A DNA stretch of 64,000 nt from Pseudomonadota bacterium (GTDB lineage: Bacteria; Pseudomonadota; Alphaproteobacteria; Rhizobiales; JAKPQE01), in the NCBI GenBank assembly GCA_029572955.1, contig JAKPQE010000036.1, positions 31,438 through 95,437 of the forward strand, given 5' to 3'. Positions 35,540 through 42,498 of this stretch are shown piece after piece. The position numbers and the translations under genes are program-made. Position 1 is the stretch's first letter, and every line of letters starts with the position of its first letter. A model generated the notes under the pieces. It was not told where the DNA came from and made no database searches. It saw nothing but the letters and a program-made list of their open reading frames with translations.

Positions 35540-36217
35540 TCATGCCTCCGCCTTGATGTTCTGCCCATGCCGGGCGACGAGGCGCCAGGCGGCGAAGATC
35601 GCCAACACCGCCAGGACGACGACGCCGGCGACGATGAGACCGTTCGAGATGCCGCTTTCGGCGTCCGGCGGCCCAGTGACGGCGACGGTCGCCGCGACCG
35701 GCGCGGCGGCGATCGCCGTCGCGGTCGCGATCTTCTCGGCCCGCTCCGTGGCCCTAGAGCGGTAGCGGCCGCGGAAGATCAGGTCGGCTTCGGCCTTGCG
35801 CCGGTTGGTCAGGCCCTTGACGACGCGGCCACCGGCCTTGTTCCAGAGCATGAGCTGGCGCTCGGCCGCGGCCATGTCGCCGCGCCGGTAGGACTTCGCC
35901 CAGCTCGCCCGGTGAATGGCGCCGGTGTTATAGTCGAAGGAAACGGCGCCGTCGAAGACGTGCTGCGGCACGTCGCCAAGCGCCGCCCCGACACGCATCT
36001 CGAACTTGCCGAGATCGCGGGCGAAGATCTCCATCGCCTCGGCGCGCGTGATCTTCATGCCGGCCTTCGGCTTCGGCGGGCCGGCATGGGCAGTGTGGCC
36101 GACACCGATCGTCCAGATACCGGCGACGTCCCGGTAGGCCTTCAGCACGACGCCCTCATGGGCGGCGATATCGTCGCGACCGCGTGTCGATGTTTTCATA
36201 ATCGTCGATGACATCAT
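35540..36217 (-). CDS. Phage lysozyme (GH24 endolysin) with a C-terminal membrane helix
   Basis: The 225-residue protein has the T4-lysozyme catalytic layout: HEGVVLKAYRD (Glu and Asp) then IWTIGVGHT (Thr), and the domain continues to about residue 150. Residues ~185-210 form a hydrophobic helix (LIVAGVVVLAVLAIFAAW) followed by a basic tail, so the enzyme is probably tethered at its C-terminus. The ATG at 36217 overlaps the tail-fibre stop (ATGA) with GGAA upstream. Confidence 0.9.
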   Translation of the reverse strand: MMSSTIMKTSTRGRDDIAAHEGVVLKAYRDVAGIWTIGVGHTAHAGPPKPKAGMKITRAEAMEIFARDLGKFEMRVGAALGDVPQHVFDGAVSFDYNTGAIHRASWAKSYRRGDMAAAERQLMLWNKAGGRVVKGLTNRRKAEADLIFRGRYRSRATERAEKIATATAIAAAPVAATVAVTGPPDAESGISNGLIVAGVVVLAVLAIFAAWRLVARHGQNIKAEA

Positions 36218-37734
36218 GATTTCCAAAAGTATACGCGAGAATAGACATTGTTATTCCCGTCGTTTGTTTCAACTCCACCGTAACTCGTTACTTGAGCACG
36301 GTGACGTAACTCATACACATGCCCGCTTAAAACAGCGACAATACCTTCCGACGACGACTGCTCGCTGGAAAATTCGCTACTGCCATACATGACATACGAT
36401 CCATTAGTCACATCGTATAATGCTGCCCTATGTCGGTTGCATCCGTATGCCGGCGACAAAAAATGAACAAACCCACTCGCATTAAAAGTAATTTGTGACG
36501 ATGATAAAGAAACGCATCCATCTATGTTTCTAACGACTGTATTAAGGTCTCTTTTTACATAGACTCCGGCTGTTAACAACTGTCCAGCAACTCCTGTCGC
36601 CTTTTGGTCCTTAATTATTGCATCTGGCAATACCATACCTCCACCAGATGCAAGTCCAACTAGCGTCCCAATTCCTATTCTCTTTGAATTTTCGCCATCA
36701 CTAACCGCAAGCAATTCACTGCCGGTCGGCGACAAGAGTTCCGGCAGGACAGAGAAGTCCGCGCCCAGTTTTGCACCAAGCAGTGCCTCGGCCTTGCCGA
36801 GGGTATCGGCCGCCGTAGTGGCGCCCCCGATGACCTCGCTCTTTGCTGCCGCAATAGCCGCCACCTGCGCTGTCGATACGGGCTTGTCGGCATCCGAGGT
36901 ATTGTCGACATTGCCGAGGCCAAGATTGCTGAGCGCCGCCGGAACGCTCAGCACATCGGCGAGATTGTTGACCGCCGCGAGAAATCCGCCGCCGGAAACA
37001 TAGGCCGCGACCCAGGCCGATCCGGTATAGATCAGCATCGCCTCGCGCACGGTGTCGAAATAGAGCGCGCCGGCGACGAGCGGATCGCCGTCATTGTCGG
37101 TCGCCGGTGCCGCCGCGAAAGCGCCGAGATAGCGATCGTCGAAATCGTCGAAGGCGGTCAGCGCCGCATCGCGGGCGCTCTCGGCCGCCGCCTTTGCCAA
37201 CAAAGCGCTCGACGCGCTGCCCGCCGCCTCGCCCGCCGAAATCGCCGCCGCCCTTGCCGATCCGGCGGCGACGCTCGCCGAACCTGCGGCATCGTCGGCA
37301 TATCCAGACGCCACAACCGCCGCCGCCGCCGTTGCATCCTCGACGAGACTTTCGGCAATCTCCCTCGCCTCGGCGACACCATGCATCAGCTCCTGGTCGC
37401 GCCGCACGCCGTCGTCGAACAGGCTTTCGATCTTTGCGAGCGAGAAATCGCCGAGATCGTCGAAAGGCGCGTCCTGCAGCGCCGGCGTCACGCGCTCGAA
37501 CAGCACCGTCCCCGGCGCCGCCGGCATGGCGATCGGCGTGACGAGCGGCTTTTTCGTGACGAGCAGGACGATGGAATAGTGCGTGTCGGCAACGAGCACG
37601 GTCACCACGCCGTTGCCATCGCGGAACGAGACGACGACATCGTCGACGTCGTCGGTCGTGAAATCGGGAGAGAACGACGTCTCGACCCCGGTCCACGACA
37701 ATTCGTCATAAGGCGTTTCGACCGCAACCGTCAT
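36214..37734 (-). CDS. Tail fibre protein with an AT-rich, probably exchanged receptor-binding end
   Basis: The 506-residue protein starts with a T7 gp17-like virion-attachment domain (VETPYDELSWTGVETSFSPD, VVSFRDGNGVVTVLVADTHY). An Ala-rich coiled stretch (residues ~145-215, repeated Ala/Ser/Asp heptads) and a shaft with LADVLSVPAALSNLGLGNVD, a phage-collar-type repeat, follow. The last ~165 codons (36214 to about 36720) are clearly AT-richer and read as a beta-rich tip ending NVYSRVYFWKS. This composition break points to recombination of the host-range domain. Confidence 0.85.
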   Translation of the reverse strand: MTVAVETPYDELSWTGVETSFSPDFTTDDVDDVVVSFRDGNGVVTVLVADTHYSIVLLVTKKPLVTPIAMPAAPGTVLFERVTPALQDAPFDDLGDFSLAKIESLFDDGVRRDQELMHGVAEAREIAESLVEDATAAAAVVASGYADDAAGSASVAAGSARAAAISAGEAAGSASSALLAKAAAESARDAALTAFDDFDDRYLGAFAAAPATDNDGDPLVAGALYFDTVREAMLIYTGSAWVAAYVSGGGFLAAVNNLADVLSVPAALSNLGLGNVDNTSDADKPVSTAQVAAIAAAKSEVIGGATTAADTLGKAEALLGAKLGADFSVLPELLSPTGSELLAVSDGENSKRIGIGTLVGLASGGGMVLPDAIIKDQKATGVAGQLLTAGVYVKRDLNTVVRNIDGCVSLSSSQITFNASGFVHFLSPAYGCNRHRAALYDVTNGSYVMYGSSEFSSEQSSSEGIVAVLSGHVYELRHRAQVTSYGGVETNDGNNNVYSRVYFWKS

Positions 37735-37798
37735 GCCATCCTTCCCCGCTTCGATGAGGGCAAGGATGAAGGGACGGGACGGCGGTTCACCGTCACGA

Positions 37799-37842
37799 GA
37801 TCGCCCCGAAAAGTGGGAACCGGTTTTCGGGAAAAGGCGATC
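37799..37842. repeat. Rhizobial-type intergenic palindromic repeat
   Basis: GATCGCC (37799-37805) and GGCGATC (37836-37842) bracket CCGAAAA ... TTTTCGG around the core AAAAGTGGGAACCGG. I know this core as a very frequent intergenic palindrome of Rhizobiales genomes. It sits between the tail-fibre start and the antirepressor terminator. Confidence 0.6.
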
Positions 37843-37865
37843 GTCAAAGAGGAGACGAGCGTCAG

Positions 37866-37894
37866 AAAAAAGCCCGCCGGGGCACCGGCGGGGC
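37866..37894 (-). terminator. Intrinsic terminator of the antirepressor transcript
   Basis: On the minus strand an 8-bp stem (CCCGCCGG/CCGGCGGG, 4-nt loop) is followed by six Ts. It lies 67 bp after the antirepressor stop and before the tail fibre, so the antirepressor is a separate transcription unit. Confidence 0.8.
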
Positions 37895-37961
37895 AGGACA
37901 GGGAGGAAACGCCCAGGGAGGGCCACGTCGAACGCCGCTGCGACGAGCCGCGCTAACCGGG

Positions 37962-38939
37962 CTATTGTCGGAGGGCGAGCGGCGGGTTCACCGTCACCGC
38001 CTCGTCCTCGTAATACCGCGCCGGCAGCCACGTCGCCCGGTGCTGGCGAGCGCCGAACATCGTCTTGATGCCGGCCCTTGCGCCCGGCAGGGTGCGCAGC
38101 ATGTCGCGCGCCTTGCCCTGGCTCCACTTGGCGCCGACGAGATGGTCGACGCCGTGGTGCGAATTGGCGACGAGAAAGCCTTCCGCCCCGTCGAGGTCGT
38201 AGAGCCTGAGGCCGTGGCGGGCGAGAATGTCGTCGGCCTCGGCAAGGCCGATCGCCGCCTCGGCGAGCCAGGAGCGGATCGGCATGACGAGGGCGTTGCC
38301 CTCGGCCCTGTGATCGAGGATCGCGGCGAGGACCGCCCGCGCCTCGGCGTTCTCGGCCGGCTCGGGCAGGACGGGCACCGGCGGCAGGCCGAACACTTCC
38401 CAGAGCAGCCGCGCCCGGGGCCGGCCATAGAGCCGGGCGGCGACACGGAGCGCGTCGACCCGCGCGGCGAGCGGCGCCGCCTTGATCAGCTCGAGGTCGA
38501 CAACGGGATCTGAGGTCGGCATGACCGACCCGAGCTCGCCGCGACGCCACGCCAGGAACACCATGATCACCTCGTGGCGCGCCTCGATCGCCTTTGGCGC
38601 GTCTGATTTCATGCAAATGAGCAGCGCCTGGGCCTCGTTGAGGTGATATTCGACGCCGGGACGGCCTCTTTTGCGGCCGGTTTGCGCCTTGGCGGCGCCA
38701 ACTCCGTCGCCGGAAGGGGCATTTTTCCCCACGGTGGGGAAAATTCCATTTTCATGAGGGGAGGTTTTCTCCACCGTGGAGAAAACCTCCCCATAGCGGA
38801 GCAGCTCGGCCTCGTTCCGCTTGATTATGTCCCTGATCTTCGCCGGCCTCTCATACCCCAGCACCTCGGCGAGGCGCAGGTCGAGCACGGTCGGCTCGTT
38901 CTGGAAGACGGAAATATCGGTGATGGCAAGTGCGTTCAT
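37962..38939 (-). CDS. Rha-like phage regulatory protein / antirepressor
   Basis: The 325-residue protein has an N-terminal DNA-binding-like region (TVLDLRLAEVLGYERPAKIR, DIIKRNEAELLRYG) and RGRPGVEYHLNEAQALLICM plus EVIMVFLAWRRGE, the pattern of Rha/antirepressor N-domains. Between them lie two 14-residue repeats (FSTVEKTSPHENGI, FPTVGKNAPSGDGV). The C-terminal ~170 residues form a separate helical domain of unknown function. The ATG at 38939 has GAGGG 5 nt upstream. The leader is highly structured and the gene has its own terminator. Confidence 0.65.
   Translation of the reverse strand: MNALAITDISVFQNEPTVLDLRLAEVLGYERPAKIRDIIKRNEAELLRYGEVFSTVEKTSPHENGIFPTVGKNAPSGDGVGAAKAQTGRKRGRPGVEYHLNEAQALLICMKSDAPKAIEARHEVIMVFLAWRRGELGSVMPTSDPVVDLELIKAAPLAARVDALRVAARLYGRPRARLLWEVFGLPPVPVLPEPAENAEARAVLAAILDHRAEGNALVMPIRSWLAEAAIGLAEADDILARHGLRLYDLDGAEGFLVANSHHGVDHLVGAKWSQGKARDMLRTLPGARAGIKTMFGARQHRATWLPARYYEDEAVTVNPPLALRQ
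38723..38743. repeat. 21-bp perfect palindrome inside the antirepressor gene
   Basis: TTTTCCCCAC-G-GTGGGGAAAA, arms of 10 bp around one base. It encodes the IFPTVGKN part of the second 14-residue repeat. Its centre is 42 bp from that of the neighbouring palindrome. Confidence 0.85.
38758..38792. repeat. 35-bp perfect palindrome inside the antirepressor gene
   Basis: Two 17-bp arms (38758-38774 and 38776-38792) are exact reverse complements around a single C. The inner 21 bp, TTTTCTCCAC-C-GTGGAGAAAA, differ from the other palindrome only at one symmetric position and the centre. It encodes VFSTVEKTS of the first 14-residue repeat. Confidence 0.88.
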
Positions 38940-39190
38940 GACAGCCCTCGTAGAGTTGGCCGGTTGAGAGACCAACCGCAGGCCGGCTTGCTCGACCGGC
39001 CTGGCGGCAGGGGGCTAACAACCTGCTCTACGTCAGGCGGACTTATTCGTCCGCGAGCTTGCGCCCGCGGCTTATGTCGTCGCACCCCCTGCCATAGGGA
39101 CTGTCCCGGAGAGCGGACATGCAAACCATCTCTTGGGGACCATTCCGTTGTCGGCCGGAGACCGCGTAGAGCTGAGGTGTTGTTAGCACC
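38940..39190 (-). ncRNA. Candidate structured leader / C4-like antisense RNA of the antirepressor
   Basis: On the minus strand, GGCAGGGGG (39093-39085) pairs with CCCCCTGCC (39014-39006) and encloses the hairpin GCGGAC-N6-GTCCGC (39054-39037). In the same enclosed domain, CGTAGAGC (39032-39025) and GTTGTTAGC (39022-39014) are exact complements of GCTCTACG (39172-39165) and GCTAACAAC (39187-39179) upstream. CGTAGAG also complements CTCTACG at 38955-38949, abutting the antirepressor ribosome site. Two more hairpins lie at 38961-38978 and 38980-39002. The layout resembles C4 antisense RNA upstream of ant in phages P1/P22; processing and function are inferred. Confidence 0.5.
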
Positions 39191-39253
39191 GACGCCGAGG
39201 GTGCGAGGAAAGAAGGGGCTTGTCAAGCCGCCCCCGAAATATCACGGGTTGCG

Positions 39254-39377
39254 TGCAAATTGCATTTTCTGGAATCCATGGTGGATGGAGGGCGCCAGCC
39301 CTCCACGTCATGGGTCAGATGACGCGCTGCAACCGTTGCAACGTCGGCCGGAGAGCTGGCGAGTGCAAACTATTGCG
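39254..39377. promoter_or_regulatory. TGCAA/TTGCA dyads in the divergent spacer
   Basis: Three related dyads occur between the antirepressor leader and the plus-strand cassette: TGCAAATTGCA (39254-39264), TGCAACCGTTGCA (39328-39340) and TGCAAACTATTGCG (39364-39377). A GC hairpin (TGGAGGGC/GCCCTCCA, 39286-39305) lies between the first two. A TTGACA hexamer facing left is at 39226-39221, though no good -10 box follows. These may be operators for a phage repressor. Confidence 0.4.
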
Positions 39378-39394
39378 TGGGGGCGCATCCGACC

Positions 39395-39574
39395 ATGAAG
39401 GACGATGGTAAAATCGATTTAAGTCTTAACGAACAGGAACTTCTCGCAACCCTCGGCCATATCCGCGGACAACTCGACACCGCCTTCCTGTGGACCGTCG
39501 CCTTCGGCGAAATGCTCTATCAGTTGTCGGCGACGGTCGCGGAAGCAGAGGAGCGTCTTGGAGGCTCGCGATGA
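39395..39574 (+). CDS. Small acidic helical protein of the plus-strand cassette
   Basis: The 59-residue protein begins MKDDGKIDLSLNEQELLATL and is helical throughout (HIRGQLDTAFLWTVAFGEML, TVAEAEERLGG). Its stop overlaps the start of the membrane protein (ATGA), which shows coupling. No family is recognised. The ribosome site is weak (GGGGG 11 nt upstream); a GTG 18 nt upstream is an alternative start. Confidence 0.55.
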   Translation: MKDDGKIDLSLNEQELLATLGHIRGQLDTAFLWTVAFGEMLYQLSATVAEAEERLGGSR

Positions 39575-39933
39575 AATTCATTGAGAAATTTCTCGGCGTT
39601 TTTTCGATAGTCCCGATTTTGTTCATTCTCGCTTTACTATTCGCGCAGATAGTCGCCGCCACGCAAGGACTCGATAGCTGGCTTGGCATCTCCGACTATT
39701 TCATCATTCTTTTGATTGCCATCCTGTTCTTTGCGCCGCCGATTGGTGGCATAGCTATTGCCATCATCGGTTATTTTGGAGCCACAAAAGGGTGGCATTG
39801 GGAGTGGTGGCAAGCGTCTTTACTCTGCTTCCCGACAGCCATTCTGGGCATTCTTGTCATGTTCGGCGCCGCAAGCTTCTCCGCACTGGATCGGCTGAAA
39901 GACGTTTTTCGCTCAAGGCCCAGCGATCGCTGA
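39571..39933 (+). CDS. Four-helix membrane protein, probable lysogenic-conversion (moron) product
   Basis: The 120-residue protein has four membrane helices: FSIVPILFILALLFAQIVAA, DYFIILLIAILFFAPP, IGGIAIAIIGYFGA and LLCFPTAILGILVMFGAASF. Its first 200 bp are more AT-rich than the surrounding late genes. It has GGAGG 8 nt before the ATG. Its 3' end overlaps the convergent 861-residue virion gene by 21 bp. Orientation, composition and isolation from the late operon suggest a gene expressed in the lysogen, possibly superinfection exclusion; this is inference. Confidence 0.65.
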   Translation: MKFIEKFLGVFSIVPILFILALLFAQIVAATQGLDSWLGISDYFIILLIAILFFAPPIGGIAIAIIGYFGATKGWHWEWWQASLLCFPTAILGILVMFGAASFSALDRLKDVFRSRPSDR

Positions 39934-42498
39934 CAGATCCGGCGCCCGGTCCGGCGCCGAGCGGCCGGCCCGCCACCAGCTCTTCTGGCCCCAGTTCTTT
40001 TGCGCCGCCTTTTCGAGACGCCTGAGCCGCTCCGGCGTCCGCTCGTCGAGCATCAGGGCGAGCCTGTCGAGCACCTCGCGCTGGAAGGCGAGACGCGAAT
40101 ACCACAGTGTCGAGCCCGGCATGTAGCGCCCGGCGAGATAGAGCGCATCGCCGGCCATGTGCGTTTCCTCGCCCTTGGCGAGGCGCTGTCCGTTGGCGAC
40201 GATGAAATCGAAAAGCACGCTCTCGATCGCCCCCGCGACCGGGCCGGCCAGCGTCGCCACCGCCGAATTTCCATAGCGGGTCTGATCCTGGAAAAGCAGG
40301 TCGCCGAAGATGCCGAGGCCACCGCCCTGCAGCATGGCATGGACCCAGGCCTTGCGGCCGAGATCGCTCGAGGGGTCCATCGAGACCGGGTCGCGGCCGT
40401 TGATGACCATCTTCGTCTGCATGGCCAACGCGCCCATGACCGTCATCAGCGCGAAGGTCGCGGCGGCATGGCCAAGCCGAGAGCCGTCGCGCCAGCCGCG
40501 CGCCACCATGCGGTTGAAGTGCCGCGACATCAGCGTTACCGGAAAGCTCTTGTACATGGCAACGGAACGGCGGAATTCGCCGCCCTCGGTGCCCGGCCGC
40601 GACTGGCCGAGCAGGAAGGCACGCACCCGCGGATCGCTCTCGATGACGCCATAGTCGGCCTCGGTATGGACGAGGCGGGAAAGCGCCTGGCTCGCCGCCT
40701 CGTGTTCCGGCGCGCCGCCCCTCGCGACGTCCTGCGGCCGGATGAAGAACGCCTTCGCCCGCGGCTCGTAGAGCGGCGAATTCCGGATCAGGTCCCAGGC
40801 ACCGGCATCGACGCCATGGCGCGACAGGGCCTCGCGAAACCGCCCGTCTAGCGCGTCATAGGCAAGACCGCGCTGATCGGCGACATGACCCATCATCTCG
40901 AGCGAGAAGGCATTCTTCCAGAGTGCCGTCCAGCGCCGGAGCGCCGAGGCGCGCATCACCGCCCCGGACAGCTTCTGCGCCCGTCCCGTGCGGATCGTCT
41001 CGCCCATGATCCGGTCGACCTGGCCGGCGCCATGGGCAAGGCTGTCGAGAACGAGGCCGAAGCGCGCCGCCTCCACTTCCGAGCCCGTCGTCGCGAACAT
41101 CTCGACGAAGCGCTTGCCGACCCTCCACGCCGAAAGGCCGTCGAACCGCGCCGTCATCAGCACCACCGGCGCATCGGTCAGCGACGACACCATGGCCGAA
41201 CCGAGCTGGGCCGAGGCGAGCAGCCCACGGCCGGCGCTCATCCGGTCGGCCCATATGGTGTTGACCGCCACATCGTTCGCCCCGGTCACCTCGGCCCAGA
41301 GATTGTCGAAGCGCTTCTCGTCGGAGCCCAGCACAGCACCGATCACCCGATTGGCCTTCGTCGCCTTCTTCAGCCCCTTGGCCGACTTGTCACCGGCCTC
41401 TCCGGACAGGCGCCCGGTCTCGCGCTTGATGGCCGAGAGCGCGAAGCGATGCATGCTCTCCGGGTTCGGCCCGAGGATTTCGAGCATGGCGATGTCCTCG
41501 CTCATCCGATTGATGTAGGAGAGCATCGCCTCGTAGGGACTGGCATGGCCGGCGTATTTCTCGGCATAGGCCTGCCACGACGCCGCATCCTTGAAATGCA
41601 GGATGCGTTCGTGCATCCGCCGCGTCGCCAACGGCCCCTGTCCCTTGAATTCCGCCGTGGGCGGGCCCTCGATGGCGCGGCTCGACAGGGTCTTGAAGAC
41701 GTCGTCGAGAACGGCGTCGAGCCTGCCGTCGTCGAGCCGGCCGCCGGTCTCGAAATCGACCATCTTGTCGCGGTCGAGCCAGCCCTTGACGTCCTCCTTC
41801 CAGAGGTCCCGGCCGCCCGCCGAGATCTTGGCCCAGTCATGCGCCGGATTGGGAATGTGCCAGTCCTCGCGCACCGGCAACTCGCCGCCGGCCGCGACGA
41901 ACTTGCCGCGCAACCCTTCCTCGACCTTCTTCCAGGCCGCCGCGTCGAGCCGCGCCGTCTCGACACCGACCGGTTCGTCATAGATCGCCTTCAGGAGATC
42001 GTATTCGATCACCGTCTCGTTCTTCAGACCGGCATATTTCGGCCTGAGGCGATCGATCGCGTCGGCGAATTCGCCATGCGCCTCGGCGCGGAGCTGCCGC
42101 GCCCGGTAGTGGACGTTCGGCCCCGTCGCGATCTCGTGCGTGTCATGGGCAAGGAGGGACGAGAAGGCATCGTAGGCGACGCTGCGGTCCTCGCCGGCGA
42201 GCCCGACGGGCGCCCGGCCCTCGGCCCGGAGCTGCTTGACCTCGCCCTCGTATTCGGCGAAGCGGTTGAGCGCCGTCATCTGCGCCACCGCCTGTCGCCG
42301 CGCCCGTTCGGCCACCTTCGCCGTCTCGGCGGCATGGTCGCTCGCCCGCTTCGCCGCCCTGGCATAGGCCGCCTCGGCATTGCCGGTGCGCCGTGCCGCC
42401 TCATCCTCGACGGCGCCGATCCACTCGGCGAGCTTCCGCCCCCTCGCCTCGTCGACGAGGCCGGCGGCGATCTTGGCATCGAAACAGTCGAGGCTCAT
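39913..42498 (-). CDS. Large internal virion / DNA-ejection protein
   Basis: The 861-residue protein is last in the internal virion block, where T7-group phages encode the membrane-crossing ejection protein. The N-terminal ~110 residues are Ala/Arg-rich helices (GNAEAAYARAAKRASDHAAE). The C-terminal third has hydrophobic stretches (HAAATFALMTVMGALAMQTK, GGLGIFGDLLF) compatible with membrane insertion during ejection. I see no enzymatic motif. Its start overlaps the upstream gene stop (ATGA-type overlap at 42495-42498). Confidence 0.7.
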   Translation of the reverse strand: MSLDCFDAKIAAGLVDEARGRKLAEWIGAVEDEAARRTGNAEAAYARAAKRASDHAAETAKVAERARRQAVAQMTALNRFAEYEGEVKQLRAEGRAPVGLAGEDRSVAYDAFSSLLAHDTHEIATGPNVHYRARQLRAEAHGEFADAIDRLRPKYAGLKNETVIEYDLLKAIYDEPVGVETARLDAAAWKKVEEGLRGKFVAAGGELPVREDWHIPNPAHDWAKISAGGRDLWKEDVKGWLDRDKMVDFETGGRLDDGRLDAVLDDVFKTLSSRAIEGPPTAEFKGQGPLATRRMHERILHFKDAASWQAYAEKYAGHASPYEAMLSYINRMSEDIAMLEILGPNPESMHRFALSAIKRETGRLSGEAGDKSAKGLKKATKANRVIGAVLGSDEKRFDNLWAEVTGANDVAVNTIWADRMSAGRGLLASAQLGSAMVSSLTDAPVVLMTARFDGLSAWRVGKRFVEMFATTGSEVEAARFGLVLDSLAHGAGQVDRIMGETIRTGRAQKLSGAVMRASALRRWTALWKNAFSLEMMGHVADQRGLAYDALDGRFREALSRHGVDAGAWDLIRNSPLYEPRAKAFFIRPQDVARGGAPEHEAASQALSRLVHTEADYGVIESDPRVRAFLLGQSRPGTEGGEFRRSVAMYKSFPVTLMSRHFNRMVARGWRDGSRLGHAAATFALMTVMGALAMQTKMVINGRDPVSMDPSSDLGRKAWVHAMLQGGGLGIFGDLLFQDQTRYGNSAVATLAGPVAGAIESVLFDFIVANGQRLAKGEETHMAGDALYLAGRYMPGSTLWYSRLAFQREVLDRLALMLDERTPERLRRLEKAAQKNWGQKSWWRAGRSAPDRAPDLSAIAGP

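Noticed and set aside
39006..39187. HDV-like ribozyme or group I intron, because the stems cross as in a pseudoknot
   Set aside because: The HDV fold needs P3 and P1 strands nearly adjacent, but about 30 nt separate them here, and no group I core motifs are visible. Alternative pairing in a C4-like switch explains the crossing better.
38936..39226. 96-codon minus-strand frame ending in ATGA overlap with the antirepressor
   Set aside because: It may be translated as a coupled leader (like icd before ant), but its sequence coincides with the exact RNA complements and shows no protein family. I therefore describe the region as RNA and keep the frame only as an alternative.
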